Shown: positions 1-6,740 of the stretch, one piece after another
Position numbering within the stretch: the stretch's first letter is position 1
Layout of the letters: each line of letters starts with the position of its first letter
Assembly (NCBI GenBank): GCA_002493305.1
Contig: DKYJ01000032.1
Location: 14,936-78,935 of the forward strand
Source: Clostridiales bacterium UBA7103
Lineage (GTDB): Bacteria > Bacillota > Clostridia > Oscillospirales > Oscillospiraceae
Direction of reading: 5' to 3'
DNA: 64,000 nucleotides
The notes under the pieces: generated by a model
The model's input: only the letters and a program-made list of their open reading frames with translations
Database searches by the model: none
What the model was told of the DNA's origin: nothing
Position numbers and translations under genes: made by a program

Positions 1-4
1 GATA

Positions 5-43
5 AGTTGACAGACCGCCAAGGGGTTGGTCTGTCAACTTTTT
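5..43 (+). terminator. Intrinsic terminator of an upstream gene
   Basis: A perfect 12-bp inverted repeat (AGTTGACAGACC at 5-16, its complement at 28-39) is followed at once by a short T run. It presumably ends a gene lying left of the window. Confidence 0.75.
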
Positions 44-155
44 GTAAACATTGTATGTTTATTATAGCATTTTATGGAAAAACACTGTACAATAAAATTA
101 TACTATTTTTAAATGATGGCTGAAAAACATCTGCCGAAGAACAGGAGAAAAGAAT

Positions 156-818
156 ATGACCATCAAAGAAGCCATGAAAGAAAGGCATATGGTTCGTAAA
201 TACATTGATAAACCCATTCCCAGTGATTTGGTGGAAAAACTGAACGCCAGAATCGCAGAAAGCAATCTGACATATAGCCTCTCTCTTTCTCTCGTGACCG
301 GGAATGCTGATGGCTTGGGTGCTTTGGCAAAGATGCTCGGCAAAGGGGTCAAGAATTATATTGTTTTGGCAGGTCCGGATTCTGCGGATCTTGACGAAAA
401 GCTGGGCTACTGCGGCGCAGATATGATTTTGTATGCACAAACTCTTGGTCTCAACACTTGGTGGATCGGTGGAATGTATAGTGCCAAGGGGGCGCAGAAG
501 AATATGAACAGCGGTGCGGTGCATATTAATGGTGTGCTGGCAATCGGTTATGGTCAGACGCAGGGTGTTCCTCATAAGTCCAAGACAGCAGCGGAAATCA
601 GCAGCTACAAAGGTACTGCCCCTCAATGGTTCATTGATGGTGTAAACGCCTTGCTTCTGGCTCCTACTGCCTTGAACAAGCAGGCTTTCACAGTCAGGGG
701 CGACGGAAACAAGGTATATCTTACCTGTGACAGCGGTCACTTCGCAGGCATCGATTTGGGTATCGGAAAATATCATTTTGAAGTCGGTGCCGGAAAAGAT
801 AATTTTGAGTGGGCTTAA
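156..818 (+). CDS. Nitroreductase family protein
   Basis: A 220-residue FMN-dependent nitroreductase-like protein. The N-terminus (EAMKERHMVRKYIDKPI) is the usual Rxxxx-RxYxxxPI flavin-binding start, and the central LGYCGADMILYAQTLGLNTWWIGG stretch matches the helix and GLGTCWxG motif of the compact TM1586-like nitroreductases. It probably reduces nitro-aromatics or quinones in the cytoplasm; the substrate cannot be told from sequence. The start is set by AGGAG about 10 bases upstream. It stands alone, with a terminator before it and hairpins after it. Base composition is lower in G+C than the genes from 2.6 kb on, so it may belong to an accessory segment together with the adjacent insertion sequence. 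Confidence 0.85.
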   Translation: MTIKEAMKERHMVRKYIDKPIPSDLVEKLNARIAESNLTYSLSLSLVTGNADGLGALAKMLGKGVKNYIVLAGPDSADLDEKLGYCGADMILYAQTLGLNTWWIGGMYSAKGAQKNMNSGAVHINGVLAIGYGQTQGVPHKSKTAAEISSYKGTAPQWFIDGVNALLLAPTALNKQAFTVRGDGNKVYLTCDSGHFAGIDLGIGKYHFEVGAGKDNFEWA

Positions 819-840
819 AAATATCTATAGTGTTTTGCCG

Positions 841-921
841 GTGGAAGGTTTGACTTTGGCAAACCTTCCACTGTGGCGGGGTGATTGAACGTGAAAGGAA
901 CTCCTGATGGGTTCCTTTCAC
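841..921. repeat. Two tandem hairpins downstream of the nitroreductase gene
   Basis: Two perfect 11-bp inverted repeats stand side by side: GTGGAAGGTTT at 841-851 with its complement at 861-871, and GTGAAAGGAAC at 891-901 with its complement at 911-921. Neither has a T run, so they look more like mRNA 3'-end stabilising structures or repeat units than classical terminators. Confidence 0.6.
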
Positions 922-976
922 ACTATCCTCCTTTCCGAAGCCGGAAAGCACCGATATCTATTGTGTTCCGCTATTA

Positions 977-1003
977 CATTACAAAAATCCGTTCTCGTAA
1001 GAG
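977..1003. repeat. Left half of a hairpin split by the insertion sequence
   Basis: CATTACAAAAATCCG (977-991), TT, then CTCGTAAGAG (994-1003). The missing half is at 2334-2360. Joined without the insertion they form one uninterrupted stem with a GTAA loop, resembling a bidirectional terminator because of the A5/T5 tracts. Confidence 0.75.
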
Positions 1004-1012
1004 TGAAGTGGT

Positions 1013-1050
1013 AAAAAGATGGTAGACACGAAAGTGCCTACCATCTTTTT
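1013..1050. terminator. Hairpin inside the left end of the insertion sequence
   Basis: AAAAAGATGGTAG (1013-1025) pairs with CTACCATCTTTTT (1038-1050) around a GAAA tetraloop, with one internal mismatch. The T run on the + strand makes it terminator-like. It would shield the transposase from transcripts entering from outside, which is inferred from its position upstream of orfA. Confidence 0.7.
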
Positions 1051-1082
1051 ATGTTAAAATAGGGGAAAAGGGAGGGAGAAAA

Positions 1083-1424
1083 ATGGCACGGAGATATACC
1101 ATACGGAGCAAAGAAGAAAAACTGAGCATCGTGAAGCAAGTTCTGGCAGGCAGTTCAATACGGGCATGGGAGCCGGAAATAGGTCACTGTCAAGTTCGGG
1201 ATTGGGTAAACAAATACCAGAGCGAGGGGGAAGCAGGTCTGGAGCCAAAGAAGAAACCCGGTAATCCACTGTCACGCTATGAGCGCCGCAAGGAACTCAC
1301 CTATGAAGAGCAACTCCAGTATCAAATCGAGCTGCTCAAGCGGGAACTATTAAAGAAAGATGCGGAGGTAGCCCGTTTAAAACGACGAAACGCACGAAAG
1401 GAGGGCGATGCTCAAAGAAAATAA
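1083..1424 (+). CDS. IS3-family transposase OrfA
   Basis: A 113-residue protein with an N-terminal helix-turn-helix (RYTIRSKEEKLSIVKQVLAG...SIRAWEPEIG...VRDWVNKY) that would bind the terminal repeats, then a C-terminal leucine-zipper-like coiled coil (EEQLQYQIELLKRELLKKDAEVARLK). RBS GGGAGG lies just upstream. The gene ends AGA AAA TAA. The OrfB frame is -1 relative to it and overlaps this end, so a fused OrfAB transposase is expected by ribosomal slippage at the run of four A (1418-1421), as in other IS3 elements. Confidence 0.85.
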   Translation: MARRYTIRSKEEKLSIVKQVLAGSSIRAWEPEIGHCQVRDWVNKYQSEGEAGLEPKKKPGNPLSRYERRKELTYEEQLQYQIELLKRELLKKDAEVARLKRRNARKEGDAQRK

Positions 1425-2296
1425 CTCAGGAGATATATGCCGAAATCCAGCATCAGGCGGATCAACATTCCGTCACAGAGCTTTGCGGTATCTACGGCGT
1501 TTCAAGAAGCGGATATTACAAATGGCTGCGGCGCAATGGCAAGCCAAATCGCTATGAGCTTTCTCAGCAAACGTTAGACGCCTATGTCTCGGATATCCAT
1601 GCACATCACCCTATGATGGGATACCGATCCATGCAGGACATGCTGGCTTTGCAGTTCGGCTTGGTGGTAAGTGACCCAACTGTCTTGAAGTCCATGCAAA
1701 GGCTGCACATTCATGGATATACGCGGCAGAGAAAAAAGCAGTCCTTCGGAAGCGGAATGGAGCATTCCCGTTTCCCTGACCTGCTCAAACGGGACTTCAA
1801 AGCTACAGCCCCCTTGCAGAAAGTGCTTACGGATATTACCTATATCAAGCATCAGGGTAAGTGGCACTATCTTGCTGCGTATCTCGACCTGTACAATAAC
1901 GAGATTCTTGAATGGGAACTAAGCGACCGTTTCGACAATTTCCTTGTTATGAGACCCGCTGAACGCCTCTTAAAAAGAACAGAGAGTACTCCACACCCAA
2001 TCCTCTTACACAGCGACCAAGGTGTACAGTACTCATCTGCCGGTTATTGCAACCTGCTTACAAAATACAACGTAATTCAGAGTATGTCAAGAGCCGGTAT
2101 GCCCCGCGACATCGCCGTTATGGAGAGCTTCTGGGGCCGTTTCAAGGATACACTCAGAAAACATTTTCGTTTCTGGGAAAAGGATAATCTCCATGCTGTC
2201 GTTGAGCAGTGCGTTCATTATTTCAACTTCATTCGCCCTCTTCGCAAACTCAACGGTAAACCACCAGCCCTGTTTCGCTCAGAGCTGGTGGCTTAA
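1421..2296 (+). CDS. IS3-family transposase OrfB (DDE integrase core), made by -1 frameshift
   Basis: The frame is open from before 1421 to 2296, but its first ATG is only at 1613. The segment before that ATG encodes family sequence (GIYGVSRSGYYKWLRR, the HTH_21 region), so translation must enter from OrfA by a -1 shift near 1419 and the start given is the shift point. The catalytic DDE residues are all present: D in VLTDITYI, D in LLHSDQGVQYSS and E in VMESFWGRFK. The C-terminus has the usual YFNFIRPLRKLNGKPP. Nothing appears broken, so the transposase is likely functional. Confidence 0.85.
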   Translation: MTQEIYAEIQHQADQHSVTELCGIYGVSRSGYYKWLRRNGKPNRYELSQQTLDAYVSDIHAHHPMMGYRSMQDMLALQFGLVVSDPTVLKSMQRLHIHGYTRQRKKQSFGSGMEHSRFPDLLKRDFKATAPLQKVLTDITYIKHQGKWHYLAAYLDLYNNEILEWELSDRFDNFLVMRPAERLLKRTESTPHPILLHSDQGVQYSSAGYCNLLTKYNVIQSMSRAGMPRDIAVMESFWGRFKDTLRKHFRFWEKDNLHAVVEQCVHYFNFIRPLRKLNGKPPALFRSELVA

Positions 2297-2613
2297 TTGG
2301 GTCTTTTGTGTCTTCTTTCTATTGACTATTTCACTCGTAAGAGAGCGGATTTTTGTAATGAGTGACGAAGTCGCTTCGCTGATGAATAATTGATTTGCTT
2401 TTGGCACGAATTCCCGCCTTGTGGCGAGGGTCAATGCAGGTCGGGCTTGTTTTCCGTTTACGAACCACACCTGCGTTGCCTGGCTGTGGTTTGGCTTTGC
2501 GGTCTTTGCGCATCCTTGGTGTAAAGATTACGCACAAAAAACCGATGCTTTCGCATCGGTTTTTTCAATAAAATTTGTTTTTTTGATTCTGCCGCGGCTT
2601 GAAAAATATATCA
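2297..2613. other. Gap after the insertion sequence: right half-hairpin and terminator, no gene
   Basis: Holds the right half of the interrupted hairpin (2334-2360) and then about 170 bp without a convincing gene. Small open frames on the minus strand cross both the IS end and the hairpin and are not supported. The stretch after the hairpin may be part of a dispersed intergenic repeat, which is inference. It ends in the terminator at 2536-2565. Confidence 0.5.
2536..2565. terminator. Bidirectional intrinsic terminator
   Basis: AAAAA-ACCGATGC (2536-2548), a 4-base loop and GCATCGGT-TTTTT (2553-2565). The A and T tracts make it work on both strands. On the minus strand it would end the tup operon. 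Confidence 0.85.
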
Positions 2614-3267
2614 TCACGCGTAAAACTCCAAAAACCGTTTGGTTTCCGGCTTATCAGGGGAGTCGAGCAGCTTGGCTTTCGCGCCCTGCTCCAAAAGCCG
2701 CCCGGCGTGAAAAAACATGACTTCGTCCGCCGTCCGGCGGGCCTGCTGTAAGCTGTGGGTCACCAGTATCAGGGCGCAATTGGTCTCCCTGCAATAGTCC
2801 ATGATAAGCGCTTCGGCCAGCGAGCTGCTTTCCATGTCCATCGCGGCGGTAGGCTCATCCAAAATCACCAAATCAAAGCACCCCATCATCAGCCGTGCCA
2901 GAGCCATGCGGGCCGTCTCTCCGCCGGAGAGGCGGTCAGCGCGTTTATCGGCCAGATTGGAGATCCGCAGGCGCTCCATTAACTGCTCCGCCCGGGGCCT
3001 GTCCTTTCCACCCAGCAGGATATTGGCCCTGACGCTCATGCGAAAGGCATAGTTTTTTTGGGGCATATAGCCCACGCTCAGCCCCGGCTCCAGTTTGTTC
3101 CCCGGCAGGTCAGCGGGGAGCACACCGGCAAGCACACGGGCAAAGGTGGATTTGCCGCTGCCGTTAGCGCCTATAACACCGTAAATTTTCCCACGTTCCA
3201 GCACAGCACCGGGGAAATCCAGAACTTTTCTGTTTCCATAGGTTTTGGTAAAGGCCTCTGTTTTCAT
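2614..3267 (-). CDS. tupC: Tungstate ABC transporter ATP-binding protein TupC
   Basis: A 217-residue ABC ATPase. Walker A GANGSGKST, Q-loop MPQKN, signature LSGGE and Walker B LVILDEPT are followed by the switch His in ILVTHS. It powers oxyanion import by the TupB channel at the cytoplasmic membrane. The open frame continues upstream, but that part only overlaps tupB. The start chosen is the ATG at 3267, which overlaps the tupB stop as ATGA and begins MKTEAFTKTYGNRKVLDF, where family members start. Assignment to tungstate rather than another oxyanion rests on the TupA-type binding protein and the cofactor genes next door. Confidence 0.88.
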   Translation of the reverse strand: MKTEAFTKTYGNRKVLDFPGAVLERGKIYGVIGANGSGKSTFARVLAGVLPADLPGNKLEPGLSVGYMPQKNYAFRMSVRANILLGGKDRPRAEQLMERLRISNLADKRADRLSGGETARMALARLMMGCFDLVILDEPTAAMDMESSSLAEALIMDYCRETNCALILVTHSLQQARRTADEVMFFHAGRLLEQGAKAKLLDSPDKPETKRFLEFYA

Positions 3268-3950
3268 CGGCTCAGCCTCCTTTGCAGCAGGGAGATCGCC
3301 GCGTTCACCAGCAGCGACACCGCCAGCAGGATCAGACCCAGAGCAATGCCCAATGAGAAGTTGCCCCGATTGGTGTACTGCATGATGGCGGTTGTCATCA
3401 CGTTGGTCTTCCATGCTATGGCGCCGCCAACCATGGACACCGCGCCTACCTCCGCGATGCTGCGGGCGAAGGCCAGCAGATAGGCGGAAAAAATCTGATA
3501 AACGCATTCGTTGCCCAGCAGCAGCAAGGTGCGCAGACGGCTCAGACCCAGACCCTTCGCCGTCTCACGGACGGCAGGGGCAAGGTCGGATACATAGCTC
3601 TCCATATTTCCGATGACAATGGGGGTGATAAGCACCACCTGAGCTATCACCATGATCTCCACCGTGAACAGCAGCTTATACTGTCTGAAAGGGCCAACGC
3701 CGGAAAACAGCATATAGAACAACAGCCCGCAGACCACTGGCGGCAGACCCATCAGCGTGCGGTTTATAACCAGCAGCAGTCCACGGCCACGGAAGCGACA
3801 AGCGCCGAGCCAGATGCCCAGCGGAACGCCGATCAGCAGAGCGATAAGCGAGCTCGACAAACTCATACGCGCCGTGACGGACAGAATGCTGCACAGCTCC
3901 GCGTCGGCAGTGAGGATCAATTCAATTGCTTTCTCGGCGGCACTGTGCAT
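3264..3950 (-). CDS. tupB: Tungstate ABC transporter permease TupB
   Basis: A 228-residue membrane permease with five to six hydrophobic segments. The binding-protein-dependent loop is visible as ETAKGLGLSRLRTLLLLGNEC, the EAA-type motif that docks on the ATPase. TupB/WtpB-type features include the GLPPVVCGLLFYMLFSG stretch. It lies between tupA and tupC and overlaps tupC by 4 bp, so the two are translationally coupled. A stable hairpin (3972-4002) separates it from tupA, which would let the binding-protein message outlast the permease message. Confidence 0.88.
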   Translation of the reverse strand: MHSAAEKAIELILTADAELCSILSVTARMSLSSSLIALLIGVPLGIWLGACRFRGRGLLLVINRTLMGLPPVVCGLLFYMLFSGVGPFRQYKLLFTVEIMVIAQVVLITPIVIGNMESYVSDLAPAVRETAKGLGLSRLRTLLLLGNECVYQIFSAYLLAFARSIAEVGAVSMVGGAIAWKTNVMTTAIMQYTNRGNFSLGIALGLILLAVSLLVNAAISLLQRRLSR

Positions 3951-3971
3951 GATTTCTCTCCTTTACTGATC

Positions 3972-4002
3972 ATCCCCACGGGAGCAATACTCCCGTGGGG
4001 AT
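3972..4002 (-). promoter_or_regulatory. Intercistronic hairpin between tupA and tupB
   Basis: ATCCCCACGGGA (3972-3983) pairs perfectly with its complement at 3991-4002 around a 7-base loop. There is no T run on the minus strand, so it should stabilise the 3' end of the tupA message or attenuate rather than terminate fully. This is a common arrangement downstream of binding-protein genes. Confidence 0.65.
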
Positions 4003-4028
4003 AATTTTAGACTATTACGCCTGTAAAA

Positions 4029-5066
4029 TCAAGCGATCTGACCGTTGTTGGCGGCAAAGGTCAGAAAGGTGGCCTTGTCGGTAAGGATATAGCCTTCCAT
4101 CTGCTCGGCCATGACAAGGCAGGCGCCCATGCCGGCGTTGGCGGAAACATACCACTCAGTATAGTCGGCAAAGGAATCAGCCTCGGCGGTGATGCCCAGA
4201 TCCTCCGGCCAGAGGGACAGCTCCTTGGTGTGGGTGCCGGAACCATCACCGCGGGAGATAAAGGTGAACTTGCCTTCGGCAATGGCGGCAAAAGCGTCTT
4301 TCACGCTGGCGCAGGCGGCTGCACCGGCAGGGTCGGCAGAGGGGCCGCAGAGCACAAAATAGTTATAGATAAAGGAGACGCGCTCGGCCTCGAAGCCGTC
4401 TACCACGCGGGCAAAGCCCGCCTCAACAAACTTCTCCTCCTGGGACTTGGCATGGACGAGGATCAGGTCGGCATTGCCGTACTGGGCGGCGGCTATGGCT
4501 TTTCCTGTACCGGCGGACTGCACCTCGACCGTGTAGCCATACTCGCGCTCAAAGGCTGGCAGCAGATAGTCAAGCAGACCTGAATCCTTCACGGAGGTAG
4601 TGGTAGACAGGCGAATGGTCTTTGTTTCCCCGGTGGCGGCGGCGATATCCCCGGCATAGACCGGAGCGTCGTCCTTCAAATAGAACAGGTGCTCGCCATA
4701 GTCCGCCATGCCGAAGTCTGCGGCCATATCCAGTGCGGCCTGACTCAGCATCCAATGAATCAGCGCATCGGCACCGGCGGTGTTTACCGCCACATCGGAA
4801 ACGGCGTTGCCGTCTGCGTCGGTAAAAGGCGCGTCGGGGTTGACGGCGATAAGCGTATAGGTATTGAGCATGCTGTCGTCAGCTTCGTAGAGGATCCGGG
4901 TGTCAACGGCAGCGGCGGGCTCCTCCGCGGGAGCTTCCGACTGGGCGGGAGCAGGCTCCTCAGAGGCAGCGGGAGCCTGACTCTCAGCGGGCGCGTTGGA
5001 AGTGCCGCAGGCGCACAGCCCCAGAACCATAACAAGGGCCAGCAGCAAAGCAAGTGTTTTTTTCAT
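4029..5066 (-). CDS. tupA: Tungstate-binding lipoprotein TupA, circularly permuted
   Basis: A 345-residue lipoprotein: signal peptide with lipobox LCAC (Cys20), then an Ala/Pro/Glu linker to about residue 54. Residues 149-345 match the N-terminal and central part of TupA/WtpA: RLSTTTSVKDSGLLDYLLPAFE, SAGTGKAIAAAQYGNADLIL, SRGDGSGTHTKELSLW and ILTDKATFLTF, at which point the protein stops. The part that normally follows, LLNPYGVIAVNP...FIDWL...LF, is instead found before it at residues 57-130 as MLNTYTLIAVNP...ALIHWM...HLFYL. So the lobes appear in permuted order. The start ATG at 5066 has GGAGG 6 bases upstream; the longer open frame upstream is leader. It would capture tungstate or molybdate outside the membrane for TupBC. 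Confidence 0.85.
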   Translation of the reverse strand: MKKTLALLLALVMVLGLCACGTSNAPAESQAPAASEEPAPAQSEAPAEEPAAAVDTRILYEADDSMLNTYTLIAVNPDAPFTDADGNAVSDVAVNTAGADALIHWMLSQAALDMAADFGMADYGEHLFYLKDDAPVYAGDIAAATGETKTIRLSTTTSVKDSGLLDYLLPAFEREYGYTVEVQSAGTGKAIAAAQYGNADLILVHAKSQEEKFVEAGFARVVDGFEAERVSFIYNYFVLCGPSADPAGAAACASVKDAFAAIAEGKFTFISRGDGSGTHTKELSLWPEDLGITAEADSFADYTEWYVSANAGMGACLVMAEQMEGYILTDKATFLTFAANNGQIA

Positions 5067-5220
5067 ATTTTTCCTCCGTAAAAATAAAAATGACCAGCCG
5101 ATTTCCAGACCAATCCCTTGACACAACATGCGTGCCAAAGTAGTTTCCGGAAAGAGGCTCGTCCACCGCTTTTCAAGAACATTATTCAGCCAGAAAATCA
5201 GCCGACTGATTTGTGTAAAC

Positions 5221-5249
5221 AGTATAGCACAGCTTTCACCGGCTTTCAA
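5221..5249 (-). promoter_or_regulatory. Probable sigma-70/SigA promoter of tupABC
   Basis: On the minus strand TTGAAA (5249-5244), a 17-base spacer and TATACT (5226-5221). It predicts a leader of about 145 bases before tupA, long enough for regulation, but no known riboswitch was recognised in it. Confidence 0.65.
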
Positions 5250-5320
5250 ATATTTTTTCTTTTCAAGCCGGGGCAGCGGGTGTATAGTGATCATATAAAA
5301 TAAAACCGGAGGTGTCGGGC

Positions 5321-5716
5321 ATGAGCAAGCAGAGCCCTTCCATGGATCAGTGGCTGAGAGAGGCAAAGACCCATGAAAGCGCCCCGAAGGTGGGCATGTA
5401 CTTATTCCATAACGGCGTGGTGCGCCGGAGCGCCAAAGCCGCGGTGCGGCAGGGGGACGAGACAGCCGCCCCGGTCACCGGTATGTTGTTCTCCTATGAC
5501 CAGGAGAAGGTGGCCGCTGCCGTGGCCGAAGCCTACGGGCTGCCGGGTGTGTTTTATATCCGGGTCTGGCTCAACGAGGGGGAGCTTAATGTGGGGGACG
5601 ACATCATGTTCGTCCTCATCGGCGGCGATATCCGCCCGCATGTGGTGGATGCTCTGCAATTTCTGGTGGGCAAAATCAAAAACGAGTGCGTCACCGAGAC
5701 GGAGATAAGCCGGTAA
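5321..5716 (+). CDS. moaE: Divergent MoaE-like molybdopterin synthase large subunit
   Basis: A 131-residue protein recognised by the MoaE-like core VVRRSAKAAVRQG...VTGMLFSYDQEKVAAAVAEAY followed by GVFYIRVWLNEGELNVGDDIMFVLIGG and VVDALQFLVGKIK. MoaE with MoaD converts cyclic pyranopterin monophosphate to molybdopterin. It is divergent: the usual HRxG before the beta strand reads WLNEGEL, and the C-terminal PIWKKE is replaced by ECVTETEIS, so only one of the two conserved active-site Lys (in GKIK) has a clear counterpart. ATG at 5321 follows GGAGG by 8 bases. It is transcribed opposite to its neighbours, and no moaD is seen in the window. Confidence 0.7.
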   Translation: MSKQSPSMDQWLREAKTHESAPKVGMYLFHNGVVRRSAKAAVRQGDETAAPVTGMLFSYDQEKVAAAVAEAYGLPGVFYIRVWLNEGELNVGDDIMFVLIGGDIRPHVVDALQFLVGKIKNECVTETEISR

Positions 5717-5721
5717 GCTTA

Positions 5722-5756
5722 AACAGCCTCTGCTCAGAAAATGAGCAGAGGCTGTT
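5722..5756. terminator. Intrinsic terminator between moaE and mogA
   Basis: AACAGCCTCTGCTCA (5722-5736) pairs perfectly with 5742-5756 and runs into TTTTT on the + strand. It terminates moaE and, less strongly, the converging moe-moa operon. Confidence 0.85.
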
Positions 5757-5758
5757 TT

Positions 5759-6253
5759 TCACTTGCCACAGTCGGCGCTGCCTTTGCCCTGAAGCATTTC
5801 CAGCCCGTGACCTATGGGGTCAATAACGGCAAGCAGATTCTCAGCAGAGGCTTTTTTGCTGCCGGGCAGGTTCACAATCAGGCTGCGCCCGCGTATGCCG
5901 GCGGCGGAGCGGGACAGGCAGCCCCGGGGAGTGATCTTCATGCTCTCTGCGCGCATTGCCTCCGGGATACCGGGTGTCGGGCGCTCCACAACGGCCATGG
6001 TGGCCTCAGGGGTGATGTCCCGCGGGGAAAAGCCCGTGCCCCCGGTGGTCAGCACCAGCGCGATATGAAGCTCGTCGGCACATTTGATAAGCTCCGCCTG
6101 AATCTGCTCCGCCTCGTCCGGCACAAGAGCCGTATGGCGCACATCGAAGCCGCGCTCGCGGAGAAGGGCGCAGAGATTGGGGCCGCTGGTGTCCTCGCGT
6201 TCGCCGCAAAAGCCCTTGTCGCTGACGGTGATAACCGCCGCCGTATATGTCAT
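5759..6253 (-). CDS. mogA: MogA/MoaB-type molybdopterin adenylyltransferase
   Basis: A 164-residue protein of the MoCF family. ITVSDKGFCGEREDTSGPNL is the family start, LVLTTGGTGFSPRDITPEAT holds the TTGGTG nucleotide and pterin site with its catalytic Asp, and LPGSKKAS is the conserved C-terminal motif. It adenylates molybdopterin before metal insertion by MoeA. An ATG at 6262 is also in frame, but AAAGGA is correctly spaced (9 bases) for the one at 6253. It is the last gene of the moeA-moeA-moaA-moaC-mogA run. Confidence 0.9.
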   Translation of the reverse strand: MTYTAAVITVSDKGFCGEREDTSGPNLCALLRERGFDVRHTALVPDEAEQIQAELIKCADELHIALVLTTGGTGFSPRDITPEATMAVVERPTPGIPEAMRAESMKITPRGCLSRSAAGIRGRSLIVNLPGSKKASAENLLAVIDPIGHGLEMLQGKGSADCGK

Positions 6254-6258
6254 AGCCG

Positions 6259-6735
6259 TCATTCCTTTCGTTCAAAATCGCCGTGGACGCCGCCAGATTT
6301 TTTCAGCAGGCGAATGTCCGTGATGACCATATCTTTCTGCACCGCCTTGCACATGTCATACACCGTCAAAGCGGCGGTGCTGACGGCGGTGAGGGCCTCC
6401 ATTTCCACCCCTGTGCGCCCGTCGCAGGAGACAGTGGCCTGAATCTCTACGGAACAGCGCTCCTCATCCAGATTCAGCTTCAGGTCGATGCCGTCCATCA
6501 GAATGGGGTGGCACATGGGGATCAGCTCCGGGGTGCGCTTTGCCCCCATTACTCCTGCCACCTGAGCCACCGTGAGCACATCTCCCTTCTTCATGCCGCC
6601 GGAGTGGATCAGCGAAAAGGTCTCCCGGTTCACCAGCACCCGGGCGGCGGCGGTGGCTGCCCGCCGGGTAGAGGACTTTTCGCCTACATCGACCATTTTT
6701 GCCCGGCCCTGCTCGTTAAAATGGGTAAAATCCAT
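6259..6735 (-). CDS. moaC: Cyclic pyranopterin monophosphate synthase MoaC
   Basis: A 158-residue MoaC. FNEQGRAKMVDVGEK is the family N-terminus, IPMCHPILMDGIDL carries the substrate-contacting MCHP motif, and GVEMEALTAVSTAALTVYDM and LLKKSGG contain conserved active-site residues. It acts after MoaA in the first step of molybdopterin synthesis. The start at 6735 follows GGAGG; the longer open frame upstream lies inside moaA. Genes on each side are only a few bases away. Confidence 0.95.
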   Translation of the reverse strand: MDFTHFNEQGRAKMVDVGEKSSTRRAATAAARVLVNRETFSLIHSGGMKKGDVLTVAQVAGVMGAKRTPELIPMCHPILMDGIDLKLNLDEERCSVEIQATVSCDGRTGVEMEALTAVSTAALTVYDMCKAVQKDMVITDIRLLKKSGGVHGDFERKE

Positions 6736-6740
6736 GGTTT

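Larger units (their letters stand above)
1001..2336 (+). mobile_element. IS3-family insertion sequence (IS150-like), about 1.33 kb
   Basis: Imperfect terminal inverted repeats are visible: GAGTGAAGTGGTAAAAAGAT at 1001 and the matching complement ending at 2336, about 29 of 38 positions identical. They enclose an orfA/orfB transposase pair. The boundaries can be read two ways. With ends GAG...CTC the target duplication is GTAA (997-1000 and 2337-2340). With ends TGA...TCA (1004-2333) the direct repeat is the 10-bp CTCGTAAGAG (994-1003 and 2334-2343). The 4-bp reading fits the 3-5 bp duplications usual for IS3. The element looks intact and potentially active. Confidence 0.85.

Noticed and set aside
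841..921. The double hairpin read as an attenuator or riboswitch
   Set aside because: It follows a stop codon, precedes no gene within 160 bp and lacks a T run; a transcript-end structure is simpler.
2279..2537. Small minus-strand frames at the right end of the first IS
   Set aside because: They cross the IS boundary, the right half of the split hairpin and its target duplication, so they cannot be an ancestral gene. They may reflect a dispersed repeat.
5067..5220. Possible Moco/Tuco riboswitch in the tupA leader
   Set aside because: The leader is long enough and the context is right, but I could not identify the conserved Moco-motif bases or a convincing expression platform. A covariance-model search would decide.
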